64,000 bases of DNA from Pantoea deleyi (GCF_022647325.1 NZ_CP071405.1:1798001-1862000), one strand, 5' to 3'; positions 42,802 through 53,248 are shown, numbered from the stretch's first letter. Translations and numbers: made by a program. The notes: generated from the sequence alone by a model not told the origin.

Positions 42802-44442
42802 ATGAACAACATCACGAAAAAAAGCCTGATCGCATCGGGCGTTTTCGCCGCAGTAAGTGCCCTGGCAGGGAATGCGGCGCTGGCGGCAACCGTGCCTGCA
42901 GGCGTTGAGCTGGCTGCAAAACAGGAGCTGGTGCGCGGTAATGGCGATGAAGTGCAGTCGCTGGACCCTCACAAAATTGAGGGCGTGCCGGAAGATAACG
43001 TAGCGCGCGACCTCTATGAAGGTCTGCTGGTCAACGACAGCAACGGTAAACCCATTCCGGCCGTTGCGGAAAGTTACGAAAACAAAGATTTCAAAGTCTG
43101 GACGTTCCACCTGCGTAAAAACGCCAAATGGTCCAACGGCGAGCCGGTCACCGCACAGGACTTCGTCTACAGCTGGGAGCGTCTGGTCGATCCAAAAACC
43201 GCCTCACCGTACGCCAGCTACCCTCAGTATGGTCATATCCTGAACGTCGATGACATCATCGCCGGCAAAAAACCGATCACCGATCTGGGCGTTAAAGCGC
43301 TCGATGACCACACGCTGGAAGTGACCCTGAGCGAGCCGGTGCCTTACTTTGACAAGCTCCTGATCAACTCCGTGATGTCACCGGTTTATAAACCGGCGAT
43401 CGAGAAGTTTGGCGATCAGTGGACGCAGCCTCAGAACTGGGTCGGCAACGGTGCCTTTAAGCTGGACGCGCACGTCATCAACGAGCGCATCACCCTGGTC
43501 CGTAACCCGAACTACTGGGACAACGAGCACACCGTGCTGAATAAAGTGACCTTCCTGCCTATCAGCTCAGAAGTCAGCGACGTTAACCGCTACTTCTCCG
43601 AGAACGGCAGTGACATGACCTATAACAACCTGCCGATTGAGCTGTTCAAAAAGCTGCAGCGTGACAACGGCAAAGAGCTGCACGTCGATCCCTATCTCTG
43701 CACCTACTACTACGAAATTAACAACCAGAAAGCGCCATTCACCGATCCGCGCGTCCGTGCTGCTCTGAAGCTGGGTCTGGATCGTGACATCATGGTGAAC
43801 AAAGTGCTGGCGCAGGGCCAGAAGCCGGCTTACAGCTACACGCCGCCAGCGACCGATGGCATGGACATTCTGCCGCCGGACTGGTTCAAATGGTCACAGG
43901 ACAAACGTAACGCCGAAGCGAAGAAGCTGCTGGCCGAAGCGGGCTACACCGCGGATAAACCGCTGACCTTTAAACTGCTGTACAATACGTCAGATCTGCA
44001 CAAGAAGCTGGCGATTGCCGCCTCGTCGATCTGGAAGAAAAATATCGGTGTGAACATTAAGCTGGAAAACCAGGAGTGGAAAACCTTCCTGGACACCCGT
44101 CATCAGGGGAACTTCGATGTGTCACGCGCCGCCTGGTGTGCAGACTACAACGAACCGACATCCTTCCTGAACACCATGCTGTCTAACAGCAGCAGTAACA
44201 CCGCGCACTATAAGAGCGAGGAGTTCGATAAAGTGGTGCGTGACGCGATTAAGGCGTCGGATGAGAAAGCGCGTGCCGCGGATTATCAGAAGGCGGAGCA
44301 GATTCTGGATAAAGACAGCACCATCGTCCCGGTTTACTACTACGTGAACACGCGTCTGGTGAAACCTTACGTGGGCGGCTACACCGGTAAAGATCCACTG
44401 GATAAAACCCTGGATAAAAACTTCTACATCATCAAACACTAA
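42802..44442 (+). CDS. oppA: Oligopeptide ABC transporter substrate-binding protein OppA
   Basis: Main periplasmic peptide receptor for OppBCDF, 546 aa (E. coli 543). A clear signal peptide is residues 1 to about 28 (cut after ALA). AACTGGAG lies before the ATG. Conserved segments are QSLDPHKIEGVPEDN, AKWSNGEPVTAQDFVYSWERL and CADYNEPTSFL. It is followed by a hairpin that probably lets oppA accumulate above the membrane genes. Strong codon bias suggests high expression. Confidence 0.97.
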   Translation: MNNITKKSLIASGVFAAVSALAGNAALAATVPAGVELAAKQELVRGNGDEVQSLDPHKIEGVPEDNVARDLYEGLLVNDSNGKPIPAVAESYENKDFKVWTFHLRKNAKWSNGEPVTAQDFVYSWERLVDPKTASPYASYPQYGHILNVDDIIAGKKPITDLGVKALDDHTLEVTLSEPVPYFDKLLINSVMSPVYKPAIEKFGDQWTQPQNWVGNGAFKLDAHVINERITLVRNPNYWDNEHTVLNKVTFLPISSEVSDVNRYFSENGSDMTYNNLPIELFKKLQRDNGKELHVDPYLCTYYYEINNQKAPFTDPRVRAALKLGLDRDIMVNKVLAQGQKPAYSYTPPATDGMDILPPDWFKWSQDKRNAEAKKLLAEAGYTADKPLTFKLLYNTSDLHKKLAIAASSIWKKNIGVNIKLENQEWKTFLDTRHQGNFDVSRAAWCADYNEPTSFLNTMLSNSSSNTAHYKSEEFDKVVRDAIKASDEKARAADYQKAEQILDKDSTIVPVYYYVNTRLVKPYVGGYTGKDPLDKTLDKNFYIIKH

Positions 44443-44464
44443 TAGCATTCAGGCTATCAGCAGT

Positions 44465-44490
44465 GGCGGCGCGTCTGGCGCCGCCTTTTA
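44465..44490 (+). terminator. Intra-operon hairpin between oppA and oppB
   Basis: GGCGGCGC/GCGCCGCC with a 5-base loop followed by TTTTA. Probably a partial terminator or 3' stabiliser that sets the oppA to oppBCDF ratio. Confidence 0.75.
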
Positions 44491-44531
44491 CTATTTTTAT
44501 GTTGTGAAGCAACAGCCTGGTAGGTACGGCA

Positions 44532-45452
44532 ATGTTAAAATTCATCCTGCGTCGCTTGCTTGAAGCGCTACCGACGCTGTTCGTCCTGATTACCATCTCC
44601 TTCTTTATGATGCGCCTGGCTCCCGGCAGTCCGTTTACCGGCGAGCGTACGCTGGCCCCGGAAGTGATGGCGAACATCGAGGCGAAATATCACCTCAACG
44701 ATCCGATCGGTAAACAGTATGTCGATTACCTGGTGCAGCTGGCACACGGTGATTTCGGCCCGTCGTTTAAATACAAAGACTATTCGGTCAACTATCTGGT
44801 GGCGCATGCCTTCCCGGTCTCGGCCAAACTCGGCCTGGCCGCGTTCCTGCTTGCGGTGGTGCTGGGCGTCACGGCGGGCGTGATCGCCGCGCTTAAGCAG
44901 AACACCCTGTGGGACTTCGCGGTGATGGGGGTGGCAATGACCGGCGTGGTGATACCCAGTTTCGTGGTTGCGCCGCTGCTGGTCCTGCTGTTCGCCATCA
45001 GCCTGAAGTGGCTGCCGGGCGGCGGCTGGAATGGCGGGCAGTGGAACTACATGCTGCTGCCGATGGTGGCCCTGTCGCTGGCCTATATCGCCAGCATCGC
45101 CCGTATTACCCGTGGATCGATGATCGAAGTAATGCACTCGAACTTTATCCGCACCGCTCGGGCGAAAGGCTTACCGCTGCGCCGCATCGTGCTGCGCCAT
45201 GCGCTGAAACCGGCCCTGCTGCCGGTGATCTCCTACATGGGCCCGGCCTTTGTCGGCATCATCACCGGCTCGATGGTGATTGAGTCGATCTACGGTCTGC
45301 CGGGTATCGGCCAGCTGTTTGTCAACGGCGCGCTGAACCGTGACTACTCACTGGTGATGAGCCTGACCATTCTGGTCGGTCTGCTGACCATTGTCTTTAA
45401 CGCGATTGTTGACGTGCTCTATGCCGTTATCGATCCAAAAATTCGTTACTGA
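44532..45452 (+). CDS. oppB: Oligopeptide ABC transporter permease OppB
   Basis: Inner-membrane permease subunit, 306 aa, about six helices, opening MLKFILRRLLEALPTLFVLI as in E. coli. The ABC-permease EAA-type loop is RTARAKGLPLRRIVLRHALKPA. Works with OppC, OppD and OppF; oppC follows after 14 bases. Confidence 0.97.
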   Translation: MLKFILRRLLEALPTLFVLITISFFMMRLAPGSPFTGERTLAPEVMANIEAKYHLNDPIGKQYVDYLVQLAHGDFGPSFKYKDYSVNYLVAHAFPVSAKLGLAAFLLAVVLGVTAGVIAALKQNTLWDFAVMGVAMTGVVIPSFVVAPLLVLLFAISLKWLPGGGWNGGQWNYMLLPMVALSLAYIASIARITRGSMIEVMHSNFIRTARAKGLPLRRIVLRHALKPALLPVISYMGPAFVGIITGSMVIESIYGLPGIGQLFVNGALNRDYSLVMSLTILVGLLTIVFNAIVDVLYAVIDPKIRY

Positions 45453-45466
45453 TTGCGGAGTTCGCC

Positions 45467-46375
45467 ATGATGTTAAGTAAGAAAAACAGCGAAGCTCTTG
45501 ATGCGTTCAGTGAGAAGCTGGAAGTCGAAGGGCGCAGCCTCTGGCAGGATGCGCGTCGTCGCTTTATCCATAACCGGGCAGCTCTGATCAGCCTGCTGGT
45601 GCTGCTGCTGATTACGCTGTTCGTGATCTTTGCCCCGATGCTGGCGCAGTTTACCTATGACGACACCGACTGGGCCATGATGTCCTCGCCGCCGGATACC
45701 ACCTCCGGCCACTGGTTCGGCACCGATTCATCGGGACGTGACCTGCTGGTGCGTGTGGCGATCGGCGGGCGCATCTCCCTGATGGTCGGCGTCGCCTCTG
45801 CCCTGATCGCGGTGATTGTCGGCACGCTCTATGGCTCGATCGCTGGCTACCTGGGCGGGAAAACCGACTCGGTGATGATGCGTATTCTGGAAATCCTCAA
45901 CTCCTTCCCGTTTATGTTCTTCGTGATCCTGCTGGTGACCTTCTTTGGCCGCAACATCCTGCTGATTTTTGCCGCCATCGGCATGGTCTCCTGGCTGGAT
46001 ATGGCGCGTATTGTGCGTGGCCAGACGCTGAGCCTGAAGCGAAAAGAGTTTATCGAAGCGGCCCACGTTGGCGGTGTCTCGACCTGGAAGATTGTCGTGC
46101 GCCACATCGTTCCGAACGTGCTGGGCGTGGTGGTGGTTTACGCCTCGCTGCTGGTGCCGAGCATGATCCTGTTCGAATCTTTCCTGAGCTTCCTGGGTCT
46201 GGGCACGCAGGAGCCGCTGAGTAGCTGGGGCGCGCTGCTCAGCGACGGGGCCAACTCCATGGAAGTTTCGCCGTGGCTGCTGCTCTATCCGGCGGCGTTC
46301 CTGGTGGTCACGCTGTTCTGTTTCAACTTTATCGGCGATGGCCTGCGTGATGCCCTCGACCCGAAAGATCGTTAA
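45467..46375 (+). CDS. oppC: Oligopeptide ABC transporter permease OppC
   Basis: Second permease subunit, 302 aa, as in E. coli. A cytoplasmic N-terminus (MMLSKKNSEALDAFSEKLE) precedes about six helices; the EAA loop is FIEAAHVGGVSTWKIVVRHIVPN. Ends in DGLRDALDPKDR, shared by this family. oppD follows after 11 bases. Confidence 0.97.
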   Translation: MMLSKKNSEALDAFSEKLEVEGRSLWQDARRRFIHNRAALISLLVLLLITLFVIFAPMLAQFTYDDTDWAMMSSPPDTTSGHWFGTDSSGRDLLVRVAIGGRISLMVGVASALIAVIVGTLYGSIAGYLGGKTDSVMMRILEILNSFPFMFFVILLVTFFGRNILLIFAAIGMVSWLDMARIVRGQTLSLKRKEFIEAAHVGGVSTWKIVVRHIVPNVLGVVVVYASLLVPSMILFESFLSFLGLGTQEPLSSWGALLSDGANSMEVSPWLLLYPAAFLVVTLFCFNFIGDGLRDALDPKDR

Positions 46376-46386
46376 GGAGTTTCCCG

Positions 46387-47396
<1,010 letters not shown>

Positions 47397-47400
<4 letters not shown>

Positions 47401-48398
47401 GCACCGTAGCGGAAAAAAGAGTGTTACTCGAAATCGCCGATCTCAAAGTGCATTTCGATATTAAAGATGGCAAGCAGTGGTTCTGGCAGCCGTCCAAGAC
47501 CCTGAAGGCGGTCGATGGCGTCAGCCTGCGTCTCTATGAGGGGGAAACCCTGGGCGTGGTGGGCGAGTCGGGCTGTGGAAAATCGACCCTGGCGCGCGCC
47601 ATTATCGGGCTGGTGAAGGCCACTGATGGCCGCGTCGCCTGGCTGGGTCGCGACCTGCTGGGCCAGAGCGAAGAGGAGTGGCGCAAAGCACGCAGCGACA
47701 TCCAGATGATCTTCCAGGACCCGCTGGCGTCGCTGAACCCGCGTATGACCATCGGCGATATCATCGCGGAGCCGCTCAGAACCTATCATCCGAAAATGGC
47801 GCGTCAGGAGGTCAAAGAGCGCGTCAAAAATATGATGATGAAGGTGGGGCTGCTGCCTAACCTGATCAACCGTTATCCGCATGAGTTCTCGGGCGGTCAG
47901 TGCCAGCGTATCGGTATCGCCCGCGCCCTGATTCTGGAGCCGAAGCTGATTATCTGTGACGAGCCGGTCTCTGCGCTGGACGTCTCGATTCAGGCTCAGG
48001 TAGTTAACCTGCTGCAGCAGCTGCAGCGCGAAATGGGACTGTCGCTGATCTTTATCGCCCATGACCTGGCGGTGGTGAAGCACATCTCTGACCGCGTGCT
48101 GGTGATGTATCTGGGGCATGCGGTGGAGCTGGGCACCTACAACGAGGTCTACAGCAATCCGCAGCACCCTTACACCCGGGCGCTGATGTCTGCCGTGCCG
48201 ATTCCCGATCCGGATCTGGAGAAGAATAAACAGATTCAGCTGCTGGAAGGGGAGCTCCCCTCGCCGATCAATCCGCCGTCAGGCTGCGTGTTCCGGACCC
48301 GCTGCCCGATTGCCGGGCCGGAGTGTGCCAAAACCCGGCCACTGCTGGAAGGCAGTTTCCACCATGCAGTCTCCTGTCTGAAGGTCGACCCGCTGTAA
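47397..48398 (+). CDS. oppF: Oligopeptide ABC transporter ATPase OppF
   Basis: Second ATPase, 333 aa. Walker A GESGCGKST, signature FSGGQCQRIG, Walker B LIICDEPVSALD. The C-terminal cysteine set CVFRTRCPIAGPEC is as in OppD. Last gene of the opp operon, ended by a strong terminator. Confidence 0.97.
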
Positions 48399-48401
48399 AG
48401 C

Positions 48402-48429
48402 AAAACGCCGGGCAGAGGCCCGGCGTTTT
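48402..48429. terminator. Terminator of the opp operon
   Basis: AAAACGCCGGG/CCCGGCGTTTT with a 6-base loop. It is symmetrical, so it also serves the convergent yciU gene. Confidence 0.93.
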
Positions 48430-48441
48430 CTTATCTGGCGA

Positions 48442-48765
48442 TTACTCCCGCCACAGGATGTGACAGAGCTTGTGATCTTTCTCGCGGCAGAGCAGCACGC
48501 GCGCAAAGACGTCGGTAATGGGTTCACCGTCCGCTTCACCCAGCCCAATCACCACCTCGGCGAAGAAGTCCGGGTTCAGGTCGAAATCGACATGATCTTT
48601 CCAGTCCTCGGAGGGATCGAAAAGCTCCGCGCCGCCGCGCTCTTCGAACTGCAGATTGAAGAGAATGATATCGGCCGGATCCAGGTTGTCGCCTGCCAGT
48701 TCAAGAAAAATATCGTAGGCCTGTTCCAGCGTTTCATCTTCGGTAAGGCGATTATTTAAATCCAT
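48442..48765 (-). CDS. yciU: YciU family protein (DUF440, acidic DNA-mimic-like)
   Basis: Small, very acidic cytosolic protein, 107 aa. The homologous family (HI1450) has been proposed to mimic double-stranded DNA. Conserved sequence [40 protein letters not shown] and [21 protein letters not shown]. It lies 45 bases after cls on the same strand. Confidence 0.94.
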   Translation of the reverse strand: MDLNNRLTEDETLEQAYDIFLELAGDNLDPADIILFNLQFEERGGAELFDPSEDWKDHVDFDLNPDFFAEVVIGLGEADGEPITDVFARVLLCREKDHKLCHILWRE

Positions 48766-48810
48766 AGTCTGTCCTGTCGGCCTGTGGCCATTTACACAAT
48801 CTGGCTCGTT

Positions 48811-50271
48811 TTACAGTAAAGGGCTGAAGAAGTAAAACAGTCGTTCGACGATGCGCTGCCACCAGGCACGTTTTGCCCAGCGCTTGCCATCCAGCAGGCG
48901 GGAACGGGCAATATAATCGTCCTGCACACAGGCCAGATCGCTGCCAAAGCCCGCATCATCCACCACCAGCGTCACTTCAAAGTTCAGCCACAGGCTGCGC
49001 ATATCAAGGTTTACGGTGCCAACCAGGCTCAGCTGGCCGTCGACCAGTACGCTCTTGGTGTGCAGCAGGCCATCTTCAAACTGGTAAATTTTCACCCCGG
49101 CCTCCAGCAGCTCGCTGAAGAAGGCCCGGCTGGCCCAGCCTACCAGCAGAGAGTCATTGTTGCGCGGGATAATAACGCTGACGCTGACGCCGCGCTGCGC
49201 CGCCGTGCAGATCGCATGCAGCAGGTCGTCGCTGGGCACAAAGTAGGGGGTGGTCATGATTAACTGCTCACGCGCCGAGTAGACCGCCGTCAGCAGCGCC
49301 TGATGGATCATATCTTCCGGGAAGCCGGGACCGGAGGCGATCACCTGCACGGTGTGGCCGCTCTCCTGTTCGAACGGCATGATATTGCGATCGGGCGGCG
49401 GCGGCAGAATACGTTTGCCGGTTTCGATCTCCCAGTCGCAGCTGAAGACAATGCCCATCGCGGTTGCAACCGGGCCTTCCATGCGCGCCATCAAATCGAT
49501 CCACTGGCCGACGCCTGCACTCTGCTTGAAGAAGCGCGGATCGACCAGGTTCATGCTGCCGGTATAGGCGATGTAGTTGTCGATCAGGACGATTTTACGG
49601 TGCTGACGCAGGTCCATTCGGCGCAGGAATACGCGCAGCAGGCTCACCTGCAGCGCCTCTACCACGTCGATACCGGCGTTGCGCATCATGCCCGCCCAGG
49701 GGCTGCGGAAAAAGGTCACGCTGCCTGCGGAGTCGAGCAGCAGACGGCAATGCACGCCCCGGCGCGAGGCCGCCATCAGGGATTCCGCCACCTCATCCGC
49801 CAGGCCACCGGGATGCCAGATATAGAAGACCATCTCGATGTTGTGGCGGGCCAGCTGGATATCGCGGATCAGCGCCTGCATCACATCGTCAGAGCTGGTC
49901 AGCAGCTGGAGCTGATTGCCCTTGACCCCGGCGATCCCCTGCCGATGGTAGCAAAGCTCGAACAGGGAGCGCGCCACGTCGCTGTGCTCGGTGGCAAAGA
50001 TTTCGCGGCACTGTTTGAGATCGTTGAGCCAGCGGGCGGTGGAAGGCCACATGGTGCGTGCGCGCTCCGCGCGGCGCTTACCCAGATGGAGTTCGCCAAA
50101 AGAGAGATAAGCGATAATGCCCACCAGCGGCAGAATGTAGATCACCAGCAGCCAGGCCATCGCCGAGGTCACGGCCCGACGCTTCATCAGAATGCGCAGG
50201 GTGACACCGGCAATCAGCAGCCAGTATCCAAACAGCAGCAACCAGCTGATGAGCGTATAAAAAGTGGTCAT
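48811..50271 (-). CDS. clsA: Cardiolipin synthase A
   Basis: Inner-membrane enzyme that joins two phosphatidylglycerols to cardiolipin. The product is 486 aa, the same as E. coli. Two N-terminal membrane helices (about 5-28 and 38-58). Two phospholipase D HKD motifs: H224/K226/D231 (HRKIVLID) and a second near 404-411 (HTKSVLVD). Shares operon orientation with yciU. Confidence 0.96.
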   Translation of the reverse strand: MTTFYTLISWLLLFGYWLLIAGVTLRILMKRRAVTSAMAWLLVIYILPLVGIIAYLSFGELHLGKRRAERARTMWPSTARWLNDLKQCREIFATEHSDVARSLFELCYHRQGIAGVKGNQLQLLTSSDDVMQALIRDIQLARHNIEMVFYIWHPGGLADEVAESLMAASRRGVHCRLLLDSAGSVTFFRSPWAGMMRNAGIDVVEALQVSLLRVFLRRMDLRQHRKIVLIDNYIAYTGSMNLVDPRFFKQSAGVGQWIDLMARMEGPVATAMGIVFSCDWEIETGKRILPPPPDRNIMPFEQESGHTVQVIASGPGFPEDMIHQALLTAVYSAREQLIMTTPYFVPSDDLLHAICTAAQRGVSVSVIIPRNNDSLLVGWASRAFFSELLEAGVKIYQFEDGLLHTKSVLVDGQLSLVGTVNLDMRSLWLNFEVTLVVDDAGFGSDLACVQDDYIARSRLLDGKRWAKRAWWQRIVERLFYFFSPLL

Positions 50272-50430
50272 AAAGTGGACATCCCGTTCGCGCTTCCGTC
50301 TGGCAAGTTTACGTGCAGAAACGCGCTAACGAAACCTTTTATCCCGGCCTCGCTGAGCAGACGATCGGATTTGGCATTCGCGCAGAGATCTCTATAATGC
50401 CCACGCGGATCCGATGTCAGAGAGGAAGTG

Positions 50431-50604
50431 ATGAAAAGAAGCAGAAATGAGGTGGCGCGCTGGAGAATGCTGAGGCAGGTTCATCGTCGCCGTTCACGCT
50501 GGCTGGAAGGGCAGTCACGCCGGTATAAGCGTATTCACTGCATCCGCCACCAGCTGGCCCAGCAGCAGCGTCGCTCGATTCTGTTTATTACGCAGATGGT
50601 CTAG
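50431..50604 (+). CDS. yciY: Small basic protein YciY
   Basis: A 57-aa arginine-rich protein: it starts MKRSRNEVARWRMLRQ and carries RRRSRWLEGQSRR, matching E. coli YciY in start, length and position (divergent from cls). GAGGAAG lies 3 bases before the ATG. Function unknown; the many Arg residues suggest nucleic-acid contact, which is only an inference. Confidence 0.88.
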   Translation: MKRSRNEVARWRMLRQVHRRRSRWLEGQSRRYKRIHCIRHQLAQQQRRSILFITQMV

Positions 50605-50620
50605 CCTTACCCGGTGCTGA

Positions 50621-50646
50621 GCCTGACGGAAGCCGCTTCCTCAGGC
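50621..50646. repeat. Compact double palindrome between yciY and the next gene
   Basis: GCCTGA-C-GGAAGC-C-GCTTCC-TCAGGC: two nested 6-bp arms with a one-base centre, sitting on the stop codon of the convergent gene. It may act as a terminator, but there is no T-run. Confidence 0.6.
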
Positions 50647-50988
50647 CTCCATAAAACCTGTTTCAGCCAGCAGGCGCTGCGCCAGCTGGTGCTCCTGCTG
50701 CGTAGCTCCCCGGTCGCTGACCTCATGCATCAGACACGTCATCGCGTCGCTCAGCGCGGCAGGCCGGCGACAACCCGCCCGATCGTACCATTCATAGGAC
50801 CACTTCCCCGACTTTCGCTGATAGTAGATCGTCAGCCATGCCGAACAGTGCGCCGGATACCCACTCAATACTTCAATTTTAGGATCGGTGATCGCTGCAA
50901 GACGTAACAGCAGCGGCTCAAACAGAGTAAAGGCCTGACCGGGATAAGTTTTATGCATAATAAGGTCGCAAGTGCGCTGCGCATCCAT
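50641..50988 (-). CDS. Hypothetical protein, 115 aa
   Basis: I do not recognise this protein. The frame reads MDAQRTCDLIMHKTYPGQAF, then SAWLTIYYQRKSGKWSYEWYDRAGCRR and a helical tail (EHQLAQRLLAETGF). No signal peptide or membrane segment. Residue M11 (MHKTYPGQAF) is an alternative start; neither has a good ribosome site. It sits in an accessory patch between yciY and yciI where E. coli has kch. Confidence 0.6.
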   Translation of the reverse strand: MDAQRTCDLIMHKTYPGQAFTLFEPLLLRLAAITDPKIEVLSGYPAHCSAWLTIYYQRKSGKWSYEWYDRAGCRRPAALSDAMTCLMHEVSDRGATQQEHQLAQRLLAETGFMEA

Positions 50989-51291
50989 TCAGAGGTTTAA
51001 CTCATAAGATCCAAATGTAGACAGCTCTGCCAGAAAATTCATCTTCGTGACTGAAAAAATGATGAATCGATCGCGCTTTACCGCGAAAAGGTGAGGAAAA
51101 AGGGGGGTGTACAAGACAATACGGAAAACCTGTACAACTTTACATTAATTTAAGTTGATGTTATTTATGATTTTATTAAAATTAACGGGAGCTGACAGGA
51201 ATTTTCTGACTAAATACCTGTACAACAGAGGCGTTGTTGTATAACTTTATCGCATCGGTCAGGAAACTTAAATAACGCTATGAGGTCAATC
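50989..51291. other. Upstream region of the YmgB-like gene with TGTACA repeats
   Basis: A 303-base gap, AT-rich from 51120. It contains three TGTACA motifs (51108-51113, 51131-51136, 51219-51224) and an inverted pair TACAAC-N9-GTTGTA (51221-51241). It must hold the promoter of the plus-strand gene. Confidence 0.7.
51108..51241. promoter_or_regulatory. Cluster of TGTACA(AC) motifs, MerR/MlrA-like operator candidate
   Basis: TGTACA occurs three times; two copies read ACCTGTACAAC. The last copy forms TACAAC-N9-GTTGTA just before the gene. MlrA of E. coli binds paired TGTACA sites, and its paralogue BluR represses the ycgZ-ymgA-ariR operon, whose products resemble the gene here. Binding is inferred. 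Confidence 0.5.
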
Positions 51292-51534
51292 ATGCAGACT
51301 AACACCCGTATTCCCGCTTCCGTATCTGACATCGCCGCTTACCTGCACAGCGCTGCGCAGCCTTCACAGCAGGCGATTCTGGGTTCGGTCGTCGCTGAAA
51401 TCATCGGTTCAGGCCGCACCCTTAACCGTAAGGCGATCTGTTCAAAACTGATTAAACGTCTGCAGCATGTAACCAGCGTGGAAGAAGAGCAGCACTACCA
51501 TGTTCTGATTGGCCTGATTCTGGATCGGGGTTAA
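51292..51534 (+). CDS. YmgB/AriR-family biofilm / Rcs connector-like protein
   Basis: A small 80-aa helical protein. The start at 51292 (MQTNTRIPASVSDIAAYL) is chosen because GAGGT lies 5 bases before it. The pattern IAAYLHSA...ILGSVVAEIIGSGRTLNRKAICSKLIKRL matches E. coli AriR/YmgB (a dimerising regulator of biofilm, acid resistance and Rcs signalling). Family assignment is by pattern and is fairly sure; role inferred. Its promoter region has TGTACA repeats. Confidence 0.75.
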   Translation: MQTNTRIPASVSDIAAYLHSAAQPSQQAILGSVVAEIIGSGRTLNRKAICSKLIKRLQHVTSVEEEQHYHVLIGLILDRG

Positions 51535-51711
51535 TCAGCACGTAGCGGCAGAGCCAGGGCGGTCGATGACCGCGGCCTGGCCCGCTAAGCTGACGAAGCC
51601 GCTTTCACGCTGAATCTGTCGCGGCAACGATTCTGCACCGCAGCGTGCAACAGTTCTGAGCAGCAGGCTCGCCTCCGGAAACGCTTTTCACACGGACCCT
51701 CTCAGTGAACA

Positions 51712-51897
51712 TTACCCTGTAAGACGTTGCGCATGCATCATCAGCGTAACGTTCACCATCTGCAGTGCTGCCGCCAGCACAATCAGCATGACAATCCACT
51801 GCTTCGTCTTCCGCCAGCCCCGTGTCCGCCACAGATAGATGGCACCGCCCGTCAGTATGACGACAATCGCCAGTAATCCGATAATCACACTCTGCAT
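51712..51897 (-). CDS. Small membrane protein, 61 aa
   Basis: Unrecognised protein with two hydrophobic helices (about 4-21 and 34-55) joined by a basic loop WRTRGWRKTKQW. The start MQSVIIGLLAIVVIL at 51897 is preceded by AGAGAAG; a longer frame begins at 51954 inside a terminator and is unlikely. It lies downstream of yciI, behind that gene's terminator. Confidence 0.65.
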   Translation of the reverse strand: MQSVIIGLLAIVVILTGGAIYLWRTRGWRKTKQWIVMLIVLAAALQMVNVTLMMHAQRLTG

Positions 51898-51922
51898 CTT
51901 CTCTCTTACCCTGACCCAAAGA

Positions 51923-51956
51923 AAAATGGCTCCTGTGTCAGACACAGAAGCCATCT
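51923..51956 (-). terminator. Terminator of yciI
   Basis: On the minus strand ATGGC-CTGTGT/ACACAG-GCCAT with a small internal loop, followed by TTTT. It lies 18 bases after the yciI stop. Confidence 0.82.
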
Positions 51957-51973
51957 TTACAGCCCGTCAACGG

Positions 51974-52270
51974 TCAGAAGACGCGTTTGAACGGCTTCAC
52001 CGATACCTGCGCGTAAACACCCGCCGCGAAGTAAGGGTCATCCTGCGCCCAGGATTGTGCGGCTTCCAGCGACGGGAACTCCGCAATCACGGTGGAGCCG
52101 GTAAAGCCCGCGACGCCGGGATCGTTACTGTCAACCGCAGGCATCGGGCCGGCGATAATCAGGCGTCCCTCTTCCTGCAGCAGTTTGAGCCGGGCCAGAT
52201 GGGCAGGGCGGACGGCGTTACGCTTTTCCAGTGAATCTGCAGTATCTTCTGCATAAATGACGTAAAGCAC
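51974..52270 (-). CDS. yciI: YciI family protein
   Basis: Small dimeric alpha/beta protein, 98 aa as in E. coli; relatives are dehalogenase-like or ferredoxin-like enzymes but the activity is unknown. Conserved Asp/His-rich start [28 protein letters not shown] and [14 protein letters not shown] [10 protein letters not shown]. Divergent from tonB as in E. coli. Confidence 0.95.
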   Translation of the reverse strand: MLYVIYAEDTADSLEKRNAVRPAHLARLKLLQEEGRLIIAGPMPAVDSNDPGVAGFTGSTVIAEFPSLEAAQSWAQDDPYFAAGVYAQVSVKPFKRVF

Positions 52271-52411
52271 TCAGTAACTCCCAGTATTCAGAATTTCGCA
52301 ACACGTTAAGGGATCGTCCGGCAGAGTGCAAACGAAACCTGCAGGCAGCAGAGGGGTCAGCATAAAGGGCTAAAAAGCGCTTTTATGCAGGGTGGAGGGT
52401 GGGAGTTATTG

Positions 52412-52437
52412 AAACTGATTGCTATTTGCATTTAAAA
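52412..52437 (+). promoter_or_regulatory. Fur-regulated promoter region of tonB
   Basis: TGATTGCTATTTGCATTTAA repeats the E. coli tonB promoter/Fur-box sequence almost base for base, placed about 30-55 bases before the start codon. Confidence 0.75.
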
Positions 52438-52467
52438 TTGCCGCTTCATTCAATCACTGCGACCGTT

Positions 52468-53214
52468 ATGACCACGCTGACTATGCCACTACCTAAACGC
52501 ACGTCTGTCTCTATGCTGCTGTCCGTCATTCTGCATGGGGGCGTGATCGCCGGAATTCTCTATGCGTCGTTCGGGCAGCAGAACAGGGTACCTGAGGCAT
52601 CGCAGCCCATCAGCGTCACCATGGTGGCACCGGAGGTTCAGCCCGCGCCGGCGGCAGTGGTGCCTCCTGCACCGCAGCCCCAGCCAGAACCTGAACCGAC
52701 ACCGGAACCGCAGCCGGCACCCGAACCGCCAAAGGCAGAGCCGGTGCCCATACCTAAGCCCGAACCGAAGCCTAAGCCCAGGCCTAAACCCAAACCTGAA
52801 CACCGGCAGCAGCCAGCGCGCGAAGTGAAGCCGCGTCAGGAGAGCAAACCGCAGGCTGACCCTTTCCAGCAGAAGGCGCCCGCGCCAGAGCATAAACCGG
52901 CCGCCGCGCCAAAAGCCGCGCCATCACCCAGCACCGCTGCGTCGGCAGGACCGAAAGCCCTGAGCATCAGCAAACCGGGCTATCCGCCGCGCGCATTTGC
53001 CCTGCGGATAGAGGGGCGCGTCCGCGTAAAATTTGACGTCGACAGTGACGGGCGGGTCGATAACATCGAAATCCTCTCCGCTCAGCCGGCGAACATGTTT
53101 GAACGGACCGTGAAGCAGGCGATGAAAAACTGGCGCTACCAGAGCGGACAGCCAGGCAGGGGGATGACCATGAATATCGTGTTTAAAATCAACGGGGGGG
53201 CCAGCCTCGAATAA
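52468..53214 (+). CDS. tonB: Energy-transducing protein TonB
   Basis: Links the inner-membrane proton force to outer-membrane receptors with ExbB/ExbD. The start at 52468 (MTTLTMPLPKR) aligns with the E. coli start and gives 248 aa. N-terminal anchor (about 13-33), then a long Pro/Glu and Pro/Lys-rich spacer (about 55-125), then the C-terminal domain (GYPPRAFALRIEGRVRVKFDV ... WRYQSGQPG). A longer upstream frame would include the promoter and is rejected. Confidence 0.95.
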   Translation: MTTLTMPLPKRTSVSMLLSVILHGGVIAGILYASFGQQNRVPEASQPISVTMVAPEVQPAPAAVVPPAPQPQPEPEPTPEPQPAPEPPKAEPVPIPKPEPKPKPRPKPKPEHRQQPAREVKPRQESKPQADPFQQKAPAPEHKPAAAPKAAPSPSTAASAGPKALSISKPGYPPRAFALRIEGRVRVKFDVDSDGRVDNIEILSAQPANMFERTVKQAMKNWRYQSGQPGRGMTMNIVFKINGGASLE

Positions 53215-53218
53215 ACGT

Positions 53219-53244
53219 CGGGTCAGACCCTCAGGCCTGACCCG
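53219..53244. terminator. Hairpin between tonB and yciA
   Basis: CGGGTCAG/CTGACCCG with a 10-base loop between convergent genes; no T-run. Confidence 0.45.
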
Positions 53245-53248
53245 TGAC

